From assembly GCA_037951165.1 (NCBI GenBank), contig JBBDHG010000104.1, positions 1,802,501-1,866,500 of the forward strand: 64,000 nt of DNA, given 5' to 3'. Below the pieces are notes generated by a model, which worked only from the letters and a program-made list of their open reading frames with translations, was not told the DNA's origin and did not search any database. Made by a program: the position numbers and the translations under genes. Positions 48,414 through 59,827 of this stretch are shown one piece after another. Within the stretch, counting starts at the first letter, position 1. The number at the start of each line of letters is the position of its first letter. Source of the DNA: Lophius americanus. Lineage: Eukaryota > Chordata > Actinopteri > Lophiiformes > Lophiidae.

Positions 48414-48702
48414 GTTGTGTTTGGCTTTTGCAGCACGTTTTCTTAATGAGTTGTGTTTTGGACTTTTGCAGCACGTTCTTTCTTAATATGTTGTTGCTTT
48501 TGCAGCACGTTTAATTAATATTTTGTGTTTTGGACTTCTGCAGCATTAGTTTCTTAATGTGTATTTTTTCTTTTACAGCACGTTTTTCTCAATGCGTTGC
48601 ATTGAGTCTATTGCACAACGTTTTTCTTACTATTTTGTGTTGTGGCTTCTGCACTAAATTTTAATAGCGGGTTGTGTTCTGGCGTTTGCAGTACGTTTTC
48701 CA
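48414..48702 (+). repeat. degenerate minisatellite, period 34-38 bp, about 8 units
   Basis: Units resemble TTGTGTTTTGGCTTTTGCAG followed by CACGTTTTCTTAATA. The CAG (or its relic) falls near 48431, 48469, 48503, 48541, 48576, 48613, 48651 and 48689. Later units are more degraded. Confidence 0.85.
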
Positions 48703-49894
48703 AAAGTTGCGCCTGTCAGTCAAATTAATGAAGGTGTTTTTTCTTAATTAATTTGTGTCTTATTTATTTGCATACGTTTTATATATAAGCAGCGCATTTG
48801 TTTCTGAAGGCCACCATAGTTTTCTCCGGTTGCTCAACAATATTTTTCATTTTACTAACAATATTGCAAGCTTATGTAGCATGCTAGCTTGTTAACATTG
48901 CATGTATGCTCATGTAAGCACGTAGGAGAACATACATGCCAAACATCAGCATCTTCGTTTCAAGCGTATTTGCATCCTGACAATAGCATTAAGGTAAAAG
49001 CCTTCGCAGACCTTTTGGAAAAGCAGATGCGCTGGACTCAACATATGTTCGCCTTGCAATTAAGTACTCTGCTTTCACAATACAGTTTATATGGTTTCCC
49101 ATTAGCAGACTATTCTATTTCCACCTAAAAGACTCAAGTCTTATTATATAATTGATTTTCCATGTGCTCGTTGCAGGCTAATGCAAGCCGACAGCAGCGA
49201 TTGCTCTTCATTAGAACATTTCAACATCCTCAGTGACAGGAGACGTCCATGTTCACATACTGGAGGAAATACGTTCACGAAACAACAGCCGCTCCTCCGG
49301 CTGCCTTCTTCATTAATACAGGGCAAGTTATTCCATTGTAAAACCGGCTTCCTCTAACCTGACAGCAGTATCCCCCTCCAAACAGAGGACTCTCATCAGA
49401 GGGACAAATGTTGGCAGGTGGATGCTTCAGTCCAATCACAGTGAAGCACATTGGCAGAAATGTTTCATCTGTGTAACTCATTGGTGACTGAGACAACAAA
49501 GCTTCCTGTCATGGACGCATCTGTGAGGCTGTAGCGGTGAACACGCTGCTCTCTGAAGATAAGATTCACACAACAGCAGCACAGGCTGTTGCAAGTGTTG
49601 TGAGTGTGTGTAGTGGTGTGACATGACAAAAGAGAAAACAAGAATCTCCAACATTTAGTGTTCAGTTGCTTCCCCCGTTTTCTATGTATTTAAATAATTT
49701 GGAAAAAGTTGAAGGTTTGCCTTTTGTTGGATTGTCCTCGTACTTGTTCAGACAGTAAGTGGTGCAACATTAAGATAAGCGACATGCTGTTTAAAACCTC
49801 TATCTAATCTGGGACAGCCGAGTAGAATAGAACATCATTTATAAAGCATCATAACTTGTTGCAATGACAGTGAGAAATGTGGAAAACGAAATAA
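48703..49894. other. unique sequence, nothing recognised
   Basis: No element or gene recognised. Confidence 0.4.
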
Positions 49895-50535
49895 TCAGGC
49901 AAACACTGTCATCCCCATCAGGAAGGGTACATCCACAAAAAGTCACCAGAGCTCTGCGTTCTAAAGCAATCCCCCTTAAATGCTAAGGAAAGTTAAGTTC
50001 TTATGAAAAATACTGTTTTCTATAAAAGAAAAAAAGGTTCTTCCTAGTGTGTAAAATATAAACCATTAAAAAAAAAAGATAAAAATACAAGATGGATCTA
50101 GTGGAGTCGAGTCATATATCAAAAATATGGACCAAATCAGACCAAAAGTTTGGAAGTTATATCCGAAAAACTGTGCGGGTTTTTTTGTAAAAAAGCTCCC
50201 CTACGTTTGTAAAATATGAACTATTGGATTAAGAAAACGACACATCCAAGATAAAGCTCATTGATTTCATTCTTATGCACCAAAATCTGAACTAAATCGG
50301 CCCAATGGTTGCCAAATGATGTCCCAAAAACTTTTGGAGGTAAAGCTCTCGCTTGTGTCGGAAATACACAACTGACCTTCCCCAAAATCAATCCAGCTCT
50401 TCCTCGTGCTAAGGTCTGCGGGGATTTCAAACCTAAAAATGATGCATGAAATTATTTTCGAGTTATCTATCGCGTTAAGATGAAGGACTTAAGCGGACCT
50501 GGCGGTAGCGATGGTGATTCCATCATATCCTTGAC
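49895..50535 (-). mobile_element. family H copy 6, near full length
   Basis: On the minus strand, 5' end GTCAAGGATATGATGGAATC (about 50535), head (ATAATTTCATGCATCATTTT, GAGGAAGAGCTGGATTGATT), then two modules (GGGCCGATTTAGTTCAGATT and TGGTCTGATTTGGTCCATAT). The conserved 3' end (GGGGGATTGCTTTAGAACGC) leads to a hairpin-like CTGATGGGGATGACAG, then CTGA at 49898-49895 followed by T. It is one of the two or three most complete copies (about 640 bp). Confidence 0.8.
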
Positions 50536-52252
50536 TGTTATTATGTAATTACAAGAACATCGGTTATAAACCATTATAACATTTTGGAATTACGATAAAA
50601 ACCCAGAGGTCATTTGGAAGGTCAAGAATGTATTTATTTTTTTAATAATTACTTTTTTTTCCAAGAGTCTATATCATTGTTTACAAGTCGCATTCAGGAA
50701 TATCCAATACATTTAAAAAAAATAAAATCTAAATGATGAAAATAGCAAAACAATGAGCTTAAAAAAAATCTATATATAATTAAATCAGATAATGAAGAAA
50801 TGAAAACGAAAAGAATAAAAACAGAACGGGGAAAAGTATTTAATGTATCCCTCGATGTTTCATTTGTCTTAGTCACATGACCCTTAATTGCTGACCCTCC
50901 TCTTTTTTCATGTCTGATGAAGGTCCCAAGGACATCACATGTGCGGGAATGCCTTTTGTGAAAGTTTTGATAGTCATTCCTGTCCTATGCATCTGGCAGA
51001 AATATAGAAATGTGCAAAGTTTTTGTCAACTATGGCATGATCCCAACGAACCACGACAAACCGCCTTTGTGGTGTTTTTATTTCTGCTTGCCAGAAAAAG
51101 AGTTCTTCGTCATGGATGGATACGTTAGAGCTCCTTCAGAATGACAGAGCTTAGGCACAGTGCAACACGTATCTGTTTTGTTGCAGAGGCGGTATTCCTT
51201 AGATCATCCCTGCATTGAGCAGCTCATCTGACCTGTTGCCGGGTCGGTAATTGAGGATGTGGGGTTAGAGACGAGGCCCCGGCGGAAATCCTCAGCAGAT
51301 CCGCCATTATCCTGCGCCGAGCGTCGGAGAGCTCGCTCCTCGCTGGCATTTCCATTTATATATCTGCCACGTTTGGATCCCGACAAACAGATAGGAATTG
51401 TGGAAGACAAAGGAAGGACGGAGTACACAGAGTGTATGTGTGTGTATGTGTTTGTGTATGTGCGGCTTGTTAATGTCACAAAACTCAGATTTGAAGCCTG
51501 TAATAAGTGACTGCCGGTTCAGTCCAGGACTGACGGCCCACCATTTATTCATTTTGTTGATTTTCAGTGACAAATAAAACTATCAATAAGGATTTCAATG
51601 TCTCGTACTTCTTTAATACATTATTAGGCTGGGGTTGTGTAAAATGCATTAGAATGAAATTAAACATAATGAGTTGAATAAAGTATTGATGCGGTGCTGC
51701 GTACTTCAGGACAGATGGTTTCTGTCTGAAATGTTTATAGTCACAGGAATGAAGGCCGACTTATTTGATATTAATAATTCTATTATGGATATGACGTTTT
51801 TTTGAGACGCTCCATCCATCACGAGGGGCATAAATGTACGGCAGTGCTGATGTTTACAGGCCACATTAGCCCCTCGCACGATTTCTGTGTTGTTCTCTTC
51901 CTTCCGTGAAGATAATCAGAAATGATTTCTTTCTTTTTTTTAAACTCTAAATCTGTTTGTGGATAATTTGTCCCCTCTCAGGAGTGACAAATGCATTTAT
52001 TTGACTTGTTATGATTTTAATGAAATATGCTGTTATTTTCCTCATGATAAAAAAATGGGACTCAGTTCACAGATGTGATGCTTGAATAAGATGTGAAGAT
52101 ATAAACCTAATTAGCAGCTAATGGAATTGTATAGTACCCAATTTATGTCTTTTTATGTTCTGTGTTTATTAATGCAGTTTATCTCAATGTTACTTCTTGT
52201 CATTTTTCTTACTAAACCTCAGAACCAATGAAAGCAGAAAACCATCATTTAA
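50536..52252. other. unique sequence, nothing recognised
   Basis: No element recognised. 51220-51350 is GC-rich and CpG-containing (GTTGCCGGGTCGG, CTGCGCCGAGCGTCGG), followed by a GT-rich run at 51434-51462. It could be a regulatory or conserved element, but there is no direct support. Confidence 0.4.
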
Positions 52253-52758
52253 CTAGACCTCTGCTGTCGTCCCCAACAACAACCTATACCTCCGAATAGT
52301 CCCCAGTCCCCTGCGTGGTACCACTAGTGATTAAAATATGAACTTGGAGTAAAATATGTGATAGATCTCCATGAATCGACTGATATTGGACCAAACAATT
52401 AGGATGTTAACGCTGAAAACAGTTTTATTCATAAAAGAAAAAAGAAGTTCCCTCCCTAAATCGAAAGTTATATCCGAAAAACAGTGTTTCGTAAAAAGCT
52501 TCTCCCTTGTGAGTAAAATATGAATTATGAGTGTAAAACAAAAGATAGATCTCCTCGAGTCGAAAACAGTTGAGAAATTGTTTCAAAGCCACACAACCAA
52601 GCTTTCCCAAAATCATTCCAGTTCTTCCTCACACTAAGGTTTATGTGGGTGTAATATTTAAACATGATCCCTGAACAGTTTTTGAGTTATCGCGTTAACA
52701 CGAAGGATCTTCGTCGGCGGTGAAGACGATTCCGGTTGTATGGAACATCTTCTGGACA
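52253..52758 (-). mobile_element. family H copy 7
   Basis: On the minus strand, the 5' side (GGAATCGTCTTCACCGCCGA) and head (CATAAACCTTAGTGTGAGGA, AGAACTGGAATGATTTTGGG) are followed by modules and the 3' end (CACGCAGGGGACTGGGGACT). A GU-tolerant stem (GTTGTTG with CGACAGC) is followed by CTAG at 52256-52253 and then T. The middle is rearranged compared with copy 6. Confidence 0.75.
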
Positions 52759-53581
52759 TTTTAATTTGATCCAAAGTGAAAGTTCTTTCTGGACTTATGG
52801 CTTTTGGACTTTTTAATGATAAACAAAAATATTAACATAGATATGAATAACAACACATTAACATTTACGGCATATCTGCACCGTTAAAAACAGTTTTCAC
52901 ATGAAGCCTCACAAATCATTAGGCTTCAACACGACGTGAGTTCTGGAGAGAAACGGACAGAACCAGGGATCACTCTGCCTAACTAAGCAGAGATAAGGGG
53001 ACTCAAGAAATACATCCAAAACCAAAACGGTTGCAAATTTGTCAAAGTGTCAGACAGCTTCAGGCCACAAACGGGAGGATCTATGTACTTGTCTTGGAGT
53101 AAAAGTCCCATGGGATCGGTACAGTGCTGGGATGAATGAGGTGTTGTGCCTGACACCAAGAGATTCAAGTTAATAAATGGTGCGCTTGATCCGAGGCTGG
53201 CTTTGCAATTGTATTTGGACACTCTGATGAATTGGGTACCAAGGGGTGTCTTTACTTTTTTCCAGAGCAGAGGTGATAACTCAGGCTGGATAGCTTAGTG
53301 CCATCTTTAAATTGTGGCTTTCTTTGTCAGAGCACTAACAGAGAACCCTCACACCGCCGACTGGAATACAAATGGTGGCAATATGTCAATGTTGATTATA
53401 GTGAAAACGATATTCACGGAAAACTCCTCTACCCCCTTTTATTCATATGCAAAAATAACATTCCAAGGTGTAGGATTTGGAAATAACAAACGTGAAAGAG
53501 TAGAAAAGGATTACATCGTCATCCAGTGAGGAATAAATGGAAGCCCTTTGATGTTATGGCAGAAAAACATAAAAAATTCAG
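52759..53581. other. unique sequence, nothing recognised
   Basis: No element or gene recognised. Confidence 0.4.
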
Positions 53582-54007
53582 TATCACGCTATAACTTGAT
53601 AATATCCGCTTTTCTCCGAAATAATTTTCACATTTTTTACGTAATTTTCTTCACATTTTTATTGGAAATTTTCTCCTTATAATGGGATGAATAATTTTCA
53701 CGTTATAATGTAAAAAATGATTTTATCCTTATAATCTGATTGATCATTTTAACATTATAACATGCTAATTTTTACTTTAAAATGATGAATTTTTCACCTT
53801 ATAACGTGATCATTTTCTAGCATATAACATAGTTTAATATATTTACACGATCATTTTCACGTTATGTGAAAAATAATTTTCACGCTATAAACTGATAGAT
53901 CATTGTTACGCTATAACGTGATAATTTTATAGGTTATAACATTATGTTTTATTTCTTTACTGTATCATTTTCCTGTTATAACGTGATAAATCATGTTTCC
54001 CGTTATA
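53582..54007. repeat. degenerate palindrome-rich minisatellite
   Basis: About 15-20 diverged repeats of a unit like ATAATTTTCACGTTATAACGTGAT. The unit centre, ACGTTATAACGT, is itself a palindrome, so the array is a chain of potential small hairpins. Very AT-rich. Confidence 0.85.
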
Positions 54008-54014
54008 ATATCAG

Positions 54015-54290
54015 AACGGCACAGAGCTTTGAAATTTCTAAATCTCCGATGAAAACGCACCTTTTTCTCTGGTTCAGGTAGCTTTGACATTTCTATTTAA
54101 TCTGATAATCTCAATATTTATTTTAATGCTTATTTTATGTGCTTTTATTGTTTAAACTGATTATTTCATCTGTCTTCTATTCTTGTAATTTTATGCTATT
54201 ATTTTTTTGTCAGTTGTATCTGTTCAGCACTTTGGTCAAACCATTTTTTTCTTTTTTTGTGGTTTATAAATAAACTTTGAATTGAGTTAA
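54015..54290 (+). pseudogene. LINE 3' end (last ORF codons and 3' UTR)
   Basis: The first part reads FEISKSPMKTHLFLWFR and a stop. This resembles the last residues (LK-THLF) of CR1/L2-type LINE proteins in fish. A T-rich 3' region follows, then TTCAGCACTTTGGTCAAACC and GTGGTTTATAAATAAACTTT, the usual tail signature. Only the 3' end is present, as expected for a 5'-truncated insertion. Confidence 0.65.
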
Positions 54291-55436
54291 ATGATGTGAT
54301 ACTGACTTTCCAGACGAGATATTATCTCCAGTAAAGAAGATATTGTTTCTTCTGCCATAAAATTAGAGCTGAGATTGAAAGAAAACACGAGTCCACAATA
54401 ACTGTCCCCTGCAATCATGAAAAGAGACAAAGAAAAAATCCAGTAAAATAGCAGATGATGAGCAACAGTGCCAAAAACAGGAAGTGGCTCTGGAATGGCC
54501 ACGGACACCAGAACTGAGGGATTGGCCAAAAGGGAGAGATGAAGAAGCCGCAGTCGTGAAGAGACTGAAGAGGATGCTGAAGGTGAAAGAGAACAAGAAG
54601 CTGGACAGCAGAAAATCTCAGACTGGCTTGAAATCACTGACAAGACCATTTTATAAACCCCTACCATACAGATGTTACATTGACTTTATTACTGTTGCAC
54701 TACTAAGTTATTACATAGTAATAATAAGAAAGGAGTAGAGCAATGGTAATAAGTTTGACTTGTAAAGTCTTCTTTGTTTTTTTAAAATTGCAAGACAAAA
54801 CCGTATTCACGCAAAAAGATAGAAAGTGTAATCTTGATAAACAAACAAAATAACAGACAAACAATGGTGAAAACAAAACCTCTTTGGCGGAGATAATAGA
54901 TCCTTAATAGCTGGATTTTTCATGAAATGTTACGACAGTCATGTTTAACTTTGGTACCGTTATGCGTGTTAATGCGAGGTAAGCGCTCTGAAAGCTTTCA
55001 AGCTCTTTTCTTGTCACGGGAATCTACATGCATTCAACAGAACTTTGTGTCCACCTTTTACTTCAAGTACCACTAATGCTTTAAAATGTCCAAACGCATA
55101 TAAGCCTTCATGCATACACTAAATGGATGATTGAGCAAGTCACAGCAGCGGTAGACTACTCTGGATTTTGCTTCTATTTCGGGTCCTGCTTTGCTGCCAG
55201 GTGCCGACTCACAGATCTCTCCCAGTGTTGCAACTCATGACGTACGACATTGGATCCATAACTCGAGTTTTATTTCGATTTAGCCAAATGCTAATGCTAA
55301 ATGCTAATGGGATTTCCAAACATCCATCAGACCTAAATGATTCTTGAGTATAAAGTTTGAATATGCTGTATCAAGGGCACCATCTCTTCAATGCGCAGTA
55401 GTATTGAACGGGGGATTTACAATACAGTAAGTGGGA

Positions 55437-55438
<2 letters not shown>
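54291..55438. other. unique sequence, nothing recognised
   Basis: No element recognised. Overlapping frames at 54287-54738 on both strands have no visible family match. Confidence 0.4.
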
Positions 55439-55489
<51 letters not shown>

Positions 55490-55560
55490 TATATACATAG
55501 ATATACGCATAAATACATATATGTATGTATGCATATATACATACATACACATAAATATAT
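55439..55560. repeat. (TA)n microsatellite with degenerate flank
   Basis: About 23 AT units (55439-55485), then imperfect ATAC/GTAT-type repeats to about 55560. Confidence 0.95.
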
Positions 55561-55631
55561 TTAATCCATGCTTACATACACATACACATATTATACTGCA
55601 TTACTTCAAATGCCATGTTTTGGACACAACT

Positions 55632-55740
55632 TCACATTTAATTGAAGGAGTTCAATCAGGGGTATTGCTTGTACAACACAGGGGACTGGGGGCTATTGGG
55701 GATATATCCCCTCGTTGTTGGGACAACATTGTAGGTCTAA
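55632..55740 (+). mobile_element. family H copy 8 (3' end only)
   Basis: Only the conserved 3' end remains: GGAGTTCAATCAGGGGTATT, GCTTGTACAACACAGGGGAC, then the stem GTTGT / ACAAC with loop TGGG, and CTAA at 55737-55740 followed by T. Confidence 0.75.
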
Positions 55741-56239
55741 TTTAGTTTTGCAGTACATAGTAGGTGTCACTCAATTGACAGAGTCTGCAGCAGAAAGCCT
55801 GAGTCTACATAAAGTACACGATCATCACAACAACGTTCTAACAGAAGTTTTCGGTTTAACTGAACCAGCTCCTATAAATAAAACCTGGGCTGTGTTGAAC
55901 TTGCTTCATAATCAAAACCGCAGTTCTATTCTAAAGTTCAAATAAATATGCTTGAAACTCAAAAAAGCCCTGCAGAAATGGGCCGCATTGCTGGGTTTTG
56001 TGTGAAATGCAGTCAAACACAAACACACACACAAACTTGAACACTACGATCCCAATAGATCGGTGCCACAGACAGAACAGAGGAGGAGATGGAGACAATG
56101 ATTTAACCTGATCTGACCTACTGTCTGACCTCAGACTCTGCTTGCTGTCACTAACTAAAGGTCCACTGGCACCTAGAGACATCACAATTTAACATTTCGA
56201 GTAAAACAGCAACAAGACATTCAGGAAACCTCAGAAAAC

Positions 56240-56535
56240 ATAGTTCTTGTCCATCGTCCCTGACAGCAGGGGTATATCCCTGAAAAGTCCCCAATCCCCT
56301 GTGTTGTACAAGCAATCACTCCCATTCAATTCCTCAAAGCAATTGTGAAGTTATTTCCACAGAATTTTTTTTTTTTGGACTTAATGAGACCAATGGTAAA
56401 GAAAAATGACCCGAAACTTTTTCAGATAGAGCCGCCCTAGTGTCGGAAATATATAACTGACCAACAAAATCAATCCAGTTCTTCCCCACACTAAGGTCTA
56501 CATGGATATAAAATTTGATAATTATCCATATGGTA
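56240..56535 (-). mobile_element. family H copy 9
   Basis: On the minus strand: head (AGACCTTAGTGTGGGGAAGA, ACTGGATTGATTTTG), a shortened middle, then the 3' end (ATTGAATGGGAGTGATTGCT, TGTACAACACAGGGGATTGG, GGACTTTTCAGGGATATACC). The hairpin is degraded (GCTGTCAGGGACGATGGAC) and no CTRR end is left. Confidence 0.7.
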
Positions 56536-56575
56536 GTTTGTATATATATATATATATATAATCATATATATGCAT

Positions 56576-56609
<34 letters not shown>

Positions 56610-56701
56610 TACAAGTATACAAAAATATATATACACATACAAATACATACATATACAAATATATATTTATATATACATCCACACACACACACACACACAC
56701 T
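56536..56701. repeat. compound (TA)n / (ATAC)n / (CA)n microsatellite
   Basis: Two TA tracts (about 56539-56562 and 56578-56602), a degenerate ACAT/TATA stretch, and a (CA)10 tract at 56680-56701. Confidence 0.95.
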
Positions 56702-57019
56702 TAAGGGCTCAAGGTGTCTGTTGGACATATCTGCATTACTTTCTCAAGAACTTGCGTCCACCTCTGCGTCAGTGGGGCGGATATAATCGTATGCATCAGT
56801 CTGTGTGAGTAATTGTGAGTAATTGCTTCGAGGAACAAAGGAGCAGTGTGGCTATTATTTTTCTGTTGCCTGGAAAAAAAACATTTCAGCGGGGACAAAG
56901 TTTAATGGGTCTGGGATAGACTCAGTATAGGACATAAATTAATAAACTATGAAATCAATGTGCGAGTCTGTGAATAACCACTGATCAGTAATAACATTCT
57001 AAACTTTGATAGGTGAAGA

Positions 57020-57390
57020 AGGTAATCTAAGGATGGGGATCTTTCTTGTATGTATATCATCACACTATGATAGTTCATATTTTACTGATTCTGTTCTCAA
57101 TTTTCTAAATTTAGCTCATGAATTGGCACATAAAACAAGGAAATCTGTCTTTTTCTATAACTGATTTTAGAATAAATAACTAACTGTATTTATCTTCTTT
57201 ATTGAGTCACTCTGGGAGCTTGTCTTCCCAAAAATAGCTAGTTTTGAGTCAATATGGACCGTTTGAGATTATTAGTGAGTCACATAGAGTTTGAGGAGGT
57301 CAATCGGGGGGACATCTTGTACAACGCATGGGATCTGGGGCTTTTCAGGGATATACCCTTTCTCACTATATGAGAACAGAGCAGGCCTAG
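57020..57390 (+). mobile_element. family H copy 10 (degenerate body, intact terminus)
   Basis: Starts with a diverged module (ATCTTTCTTGTATGTATATC, GATAGTTCATATTTTACTGA). The conserved 3' end is at 57288-57350 (GAGGAGGTCAATCGGGGGGA, CTTGTACAACGCATGGGATC). The hairpin region has diverged, but the copy still ends GCAGGCCTAG at 57390 followed by T. Confidence 0.7.
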
Positions 57391-57608
57391 TTTATGAATA
57401 CAGGATGTACCTCTTTACATGGCTGAGAGAAAACGGAGGGATTGGCCTTCATCTCCAGCATTATAGAAATCTTTGCTTCCTAGATTAGATCTTTTTTTTC
57501 TGCTTCTGGGTCAATGTTACGTCACCCGCTACAAACTGCATCTTATCTCAATCGATTATTTTAACGAACGACTCAAGAGCAGACCCTCAACATCTGAGGT
57601 CAACTTTT

Positions 57609-57765
57609 TTGCAGGCAGATGCGAGCCTCAGCCGAGCTCCGACAACGGACAGAACGCGAGCGGATCCTGGACAGAACCCGGTCCGACCGCGGTGACGCCG
57701 TATCAGTGCTCGCTCACGTGGAGAGAAAACATGAAGCAGTGCTGCTCGATCTCAGTCTTTCATAA
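57609..57765 (+). other. CpG-rich segment with a 48-codon open frame
   Basis: About 16 CpG within 130 bases, in an otherwise AT-rich, CpG-poor region. It is preceded by CAACTTTTTTGCAG, a good acceptor-like sequence ending at 57614. From the ATG at 57619 one frame (MRASAELRQRTERERILDRT..., charged and helix-like, rich in Arg and Glu) runs to a stop at 57763-57765. A second frame is open over the whole segment as well. No donor of quality follows. It may be a terminal exon, a CpG island remnant or an unmethylated regulatory element. I do not recognise the product. Confidence 0.3.
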
Positions 57766-58599
57766 GAATACATAATGCATCAGTAGCATGTCTAATTTAC
57801 ATAAACAAGTGGAGGGAATCTGTTTGCTGCTCTGCCAAGCCTTTCCTCTACTACTTCCAACTAAAAGGCAGCTTCTTTTTTTTCTTCTTTTGTTAGAAAA
57901 AAAGAAAAGAAAAAAAAGCAGACCTCCATATTTGAGAGACAGATGGCAGACGGGGTGAAGGCAGGGTGAAAACAGTAAATGGAGAAATTAGTAGAAAGAA
58001 CACGGTGCTGACCTAAGAGGACCCTCCCTCACATCAGCGAATATTAATTTTGTGAACTTTTGAAGTGAAGTCAAGAGTTTTTTCATTTTTTTTATATATA
58101 TATATATACGATAAAAAAATTGGACTTGAAGAATTGTTTATTGTGGTTTTAGTTATTATAACAATCATAAACATGCTGCATGAAACATTTTGAGGAAGTA
58201 CAATAAAAAATAGAGATTGGAATGCACTGGCTTGGTATCCCTTTGTGGCTGGGTTATAAAAGATTAATGCTGCATTGACAAAATTAACCTCAAAATAAGA
58301 TTCTGAAAAGTTTCGTTCTAATCAACTATAAAACATTTTTTATAAGCCTTGATAATTATTTGTCCATAATTACCCACACCTCCTGTATTTCCCCTTCAGA
58401 GGCGTTCAAACACCCGTGACCTACATCTCAGTAACCAGAATTAATAGCGAGGTTGAGGTGAGGTAACGCATCGATGGTACCTGCCTGCATTGCCCACAGC
58501 AACCCGATACTCAATTAGATTCATGTTTGAATGTAAACGGACACATCGTTATTTCATCTTCTAAGTTAAAAACTCAAGAAACAATCGTTTGTTTGTTTG

Positions 58600-58606
<7 letters not shown>
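57766..58606. other. unique sequence, nothing recognised
   Basis: A-rich and T-rich runs near 57880-57920 and a short TA tract near 58095-58110. No gene or element recognised. Confidence 0.4.

Positions 58607-58661
<55 letters not shown>
58607..58661. repeat. (TA)n microsatellite
   Basis: About 27 TA units; a GA-rich run follows at 58712-58743. Confidence 0.96.
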
Positions 58662-58664
<3 letters not shown>

Positions 58665-59269
58665 CAAAAACATGTTGTTTGCTTCATGATTGAAAGCTGA
58701 ATGTTTATGGTAGAGAGAGAGAGATAGAAAGAGAGAGAGAGACAACCAGGGAAAAAAGCAGAGTCGAGAAAATATAAGTAAGTAATAAGTATGCAGGTTT
58801 TTTTTTCCCACTTCCACAGCAACAGATGCAGTGATTTCAAATAACCAAGCAGTGCTGTAGACTGAGTTTTCTCTACATGACATGAAATACTTGCACTGTT
58901 CTAGTATTACCTGAGGACTTTGTGCGATTTGTAAATTACACCGCTGCGTCTGTGTTTCGTGCGTCGCATTTGCACGGGATAAGTAGAGTCTGTATTTTAC
59001 TTTAATTTACTGACATTATCCCCCCGGATATGAAGTCAAGGCTCTTTGTCGCTGCTGCAACCGGGTCGTCCGTCAGCGCCTATGGGTGAGTCGGGGGTTG
59101 GCTCAAAATCCTCAATTTATGTGCCACAGGAGATGCTGCGTTTTATTTTGGTTAATGCTAAGCTAAAAAGCCGCTGGCTCCTGCTATGTCTACTATGCAC
59201 ACATGAGAGATGTATCGCACTCTCATTTAATTATATCTCCGAAGAGTCAGTATTTTTATTAAAACCTCA
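58662..59269. other. unique sequence, CpG-containing in part
   Basis: 58940-59100 has scattered CpG (CGCTGCGTC, CGTGCGTCGC, GGGTCGTCCGTCAGCG) and a GGTGAGTCG donor-like site near 59086. No open frame or acceptor supports an exon. Confidence 0.35.
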
Positions 59270-59827
59270 TGTTGTGTTCGCGTCTGCTGCAGATCCTTCC
59301 GCGAAGACTCAAAAATGATTTCATCCATCATATTCAAAACTCATGCCCACATAGATCATGGTGTGAGGAAGAACTGGAGTGATTTTGGGAAAGGTCGGTT
59401 GTTTATTTCTGACACTAGGGAGCGCTTTACCTCCAAAAGTTTTTGGACTATAATTTCTCTAACCCTTGTAACCGAATTAGTTCTAACTTTGTGTCTAGGA
59501 AACGACTCAAGGAGAGCCGATAAATGGTGCTTTACTAAAATAGTTCATATTTTACCAACTAGTGGTCACTTTTTCTCACAAAAAACAAATACTGTTTTTT
59601 CCAACATAACTTAGTCATTGGTCTAATTTAGTCGTAATTTGGCAAAATTCTACGCTAAAGTTCATATTTTAGTCACTAGGGGGGGCTTTTTTTCCGAAAA
59701 ATACACCGGACATAACTTTAAATTCAGCTTGAGGAGTTCAATCAGGAGGATCGCTTGCACAACGCTAGGGATTGGAGACTTTCCGGGGATCTACGCTTGC
59801 TGTCGGGGTCCAACAGCTTAGGCCTAA
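59270..59827 (+). mobile_element. family H copy 11, two modules, Helitron-like end
   Basis: Head (TCATGCCCACATAGATCATG, GTGTGAGGAAGAACTGGAGT, GATTTTGGGAAAGGTCGGTT, ACACTAGGGAGCGCTTTACC) is followed by module 1 (GTAACCGAATTAGTTCTAAC, TAGTTCATATTTTACCAACT). Module 2 (TTGGTCTAATTTAGTCGTAA, AGTTCATATTTTAGTCACTA) and the 3' end (GGAGTTCAATCAGGAGGATC) come next. The 3' hairpin is GCTGT (59799-59803) with ACAGC (59813-59817), and CTAA at 59824-59827 is followed by T. The extreme 5' end appears to be missing. Confidence 0.8.

Noticed and set aside
55431..55745. 104-codon plus-strand frame
   Set aside because: It starts in the (TA)n array and ends in family H copy 8.
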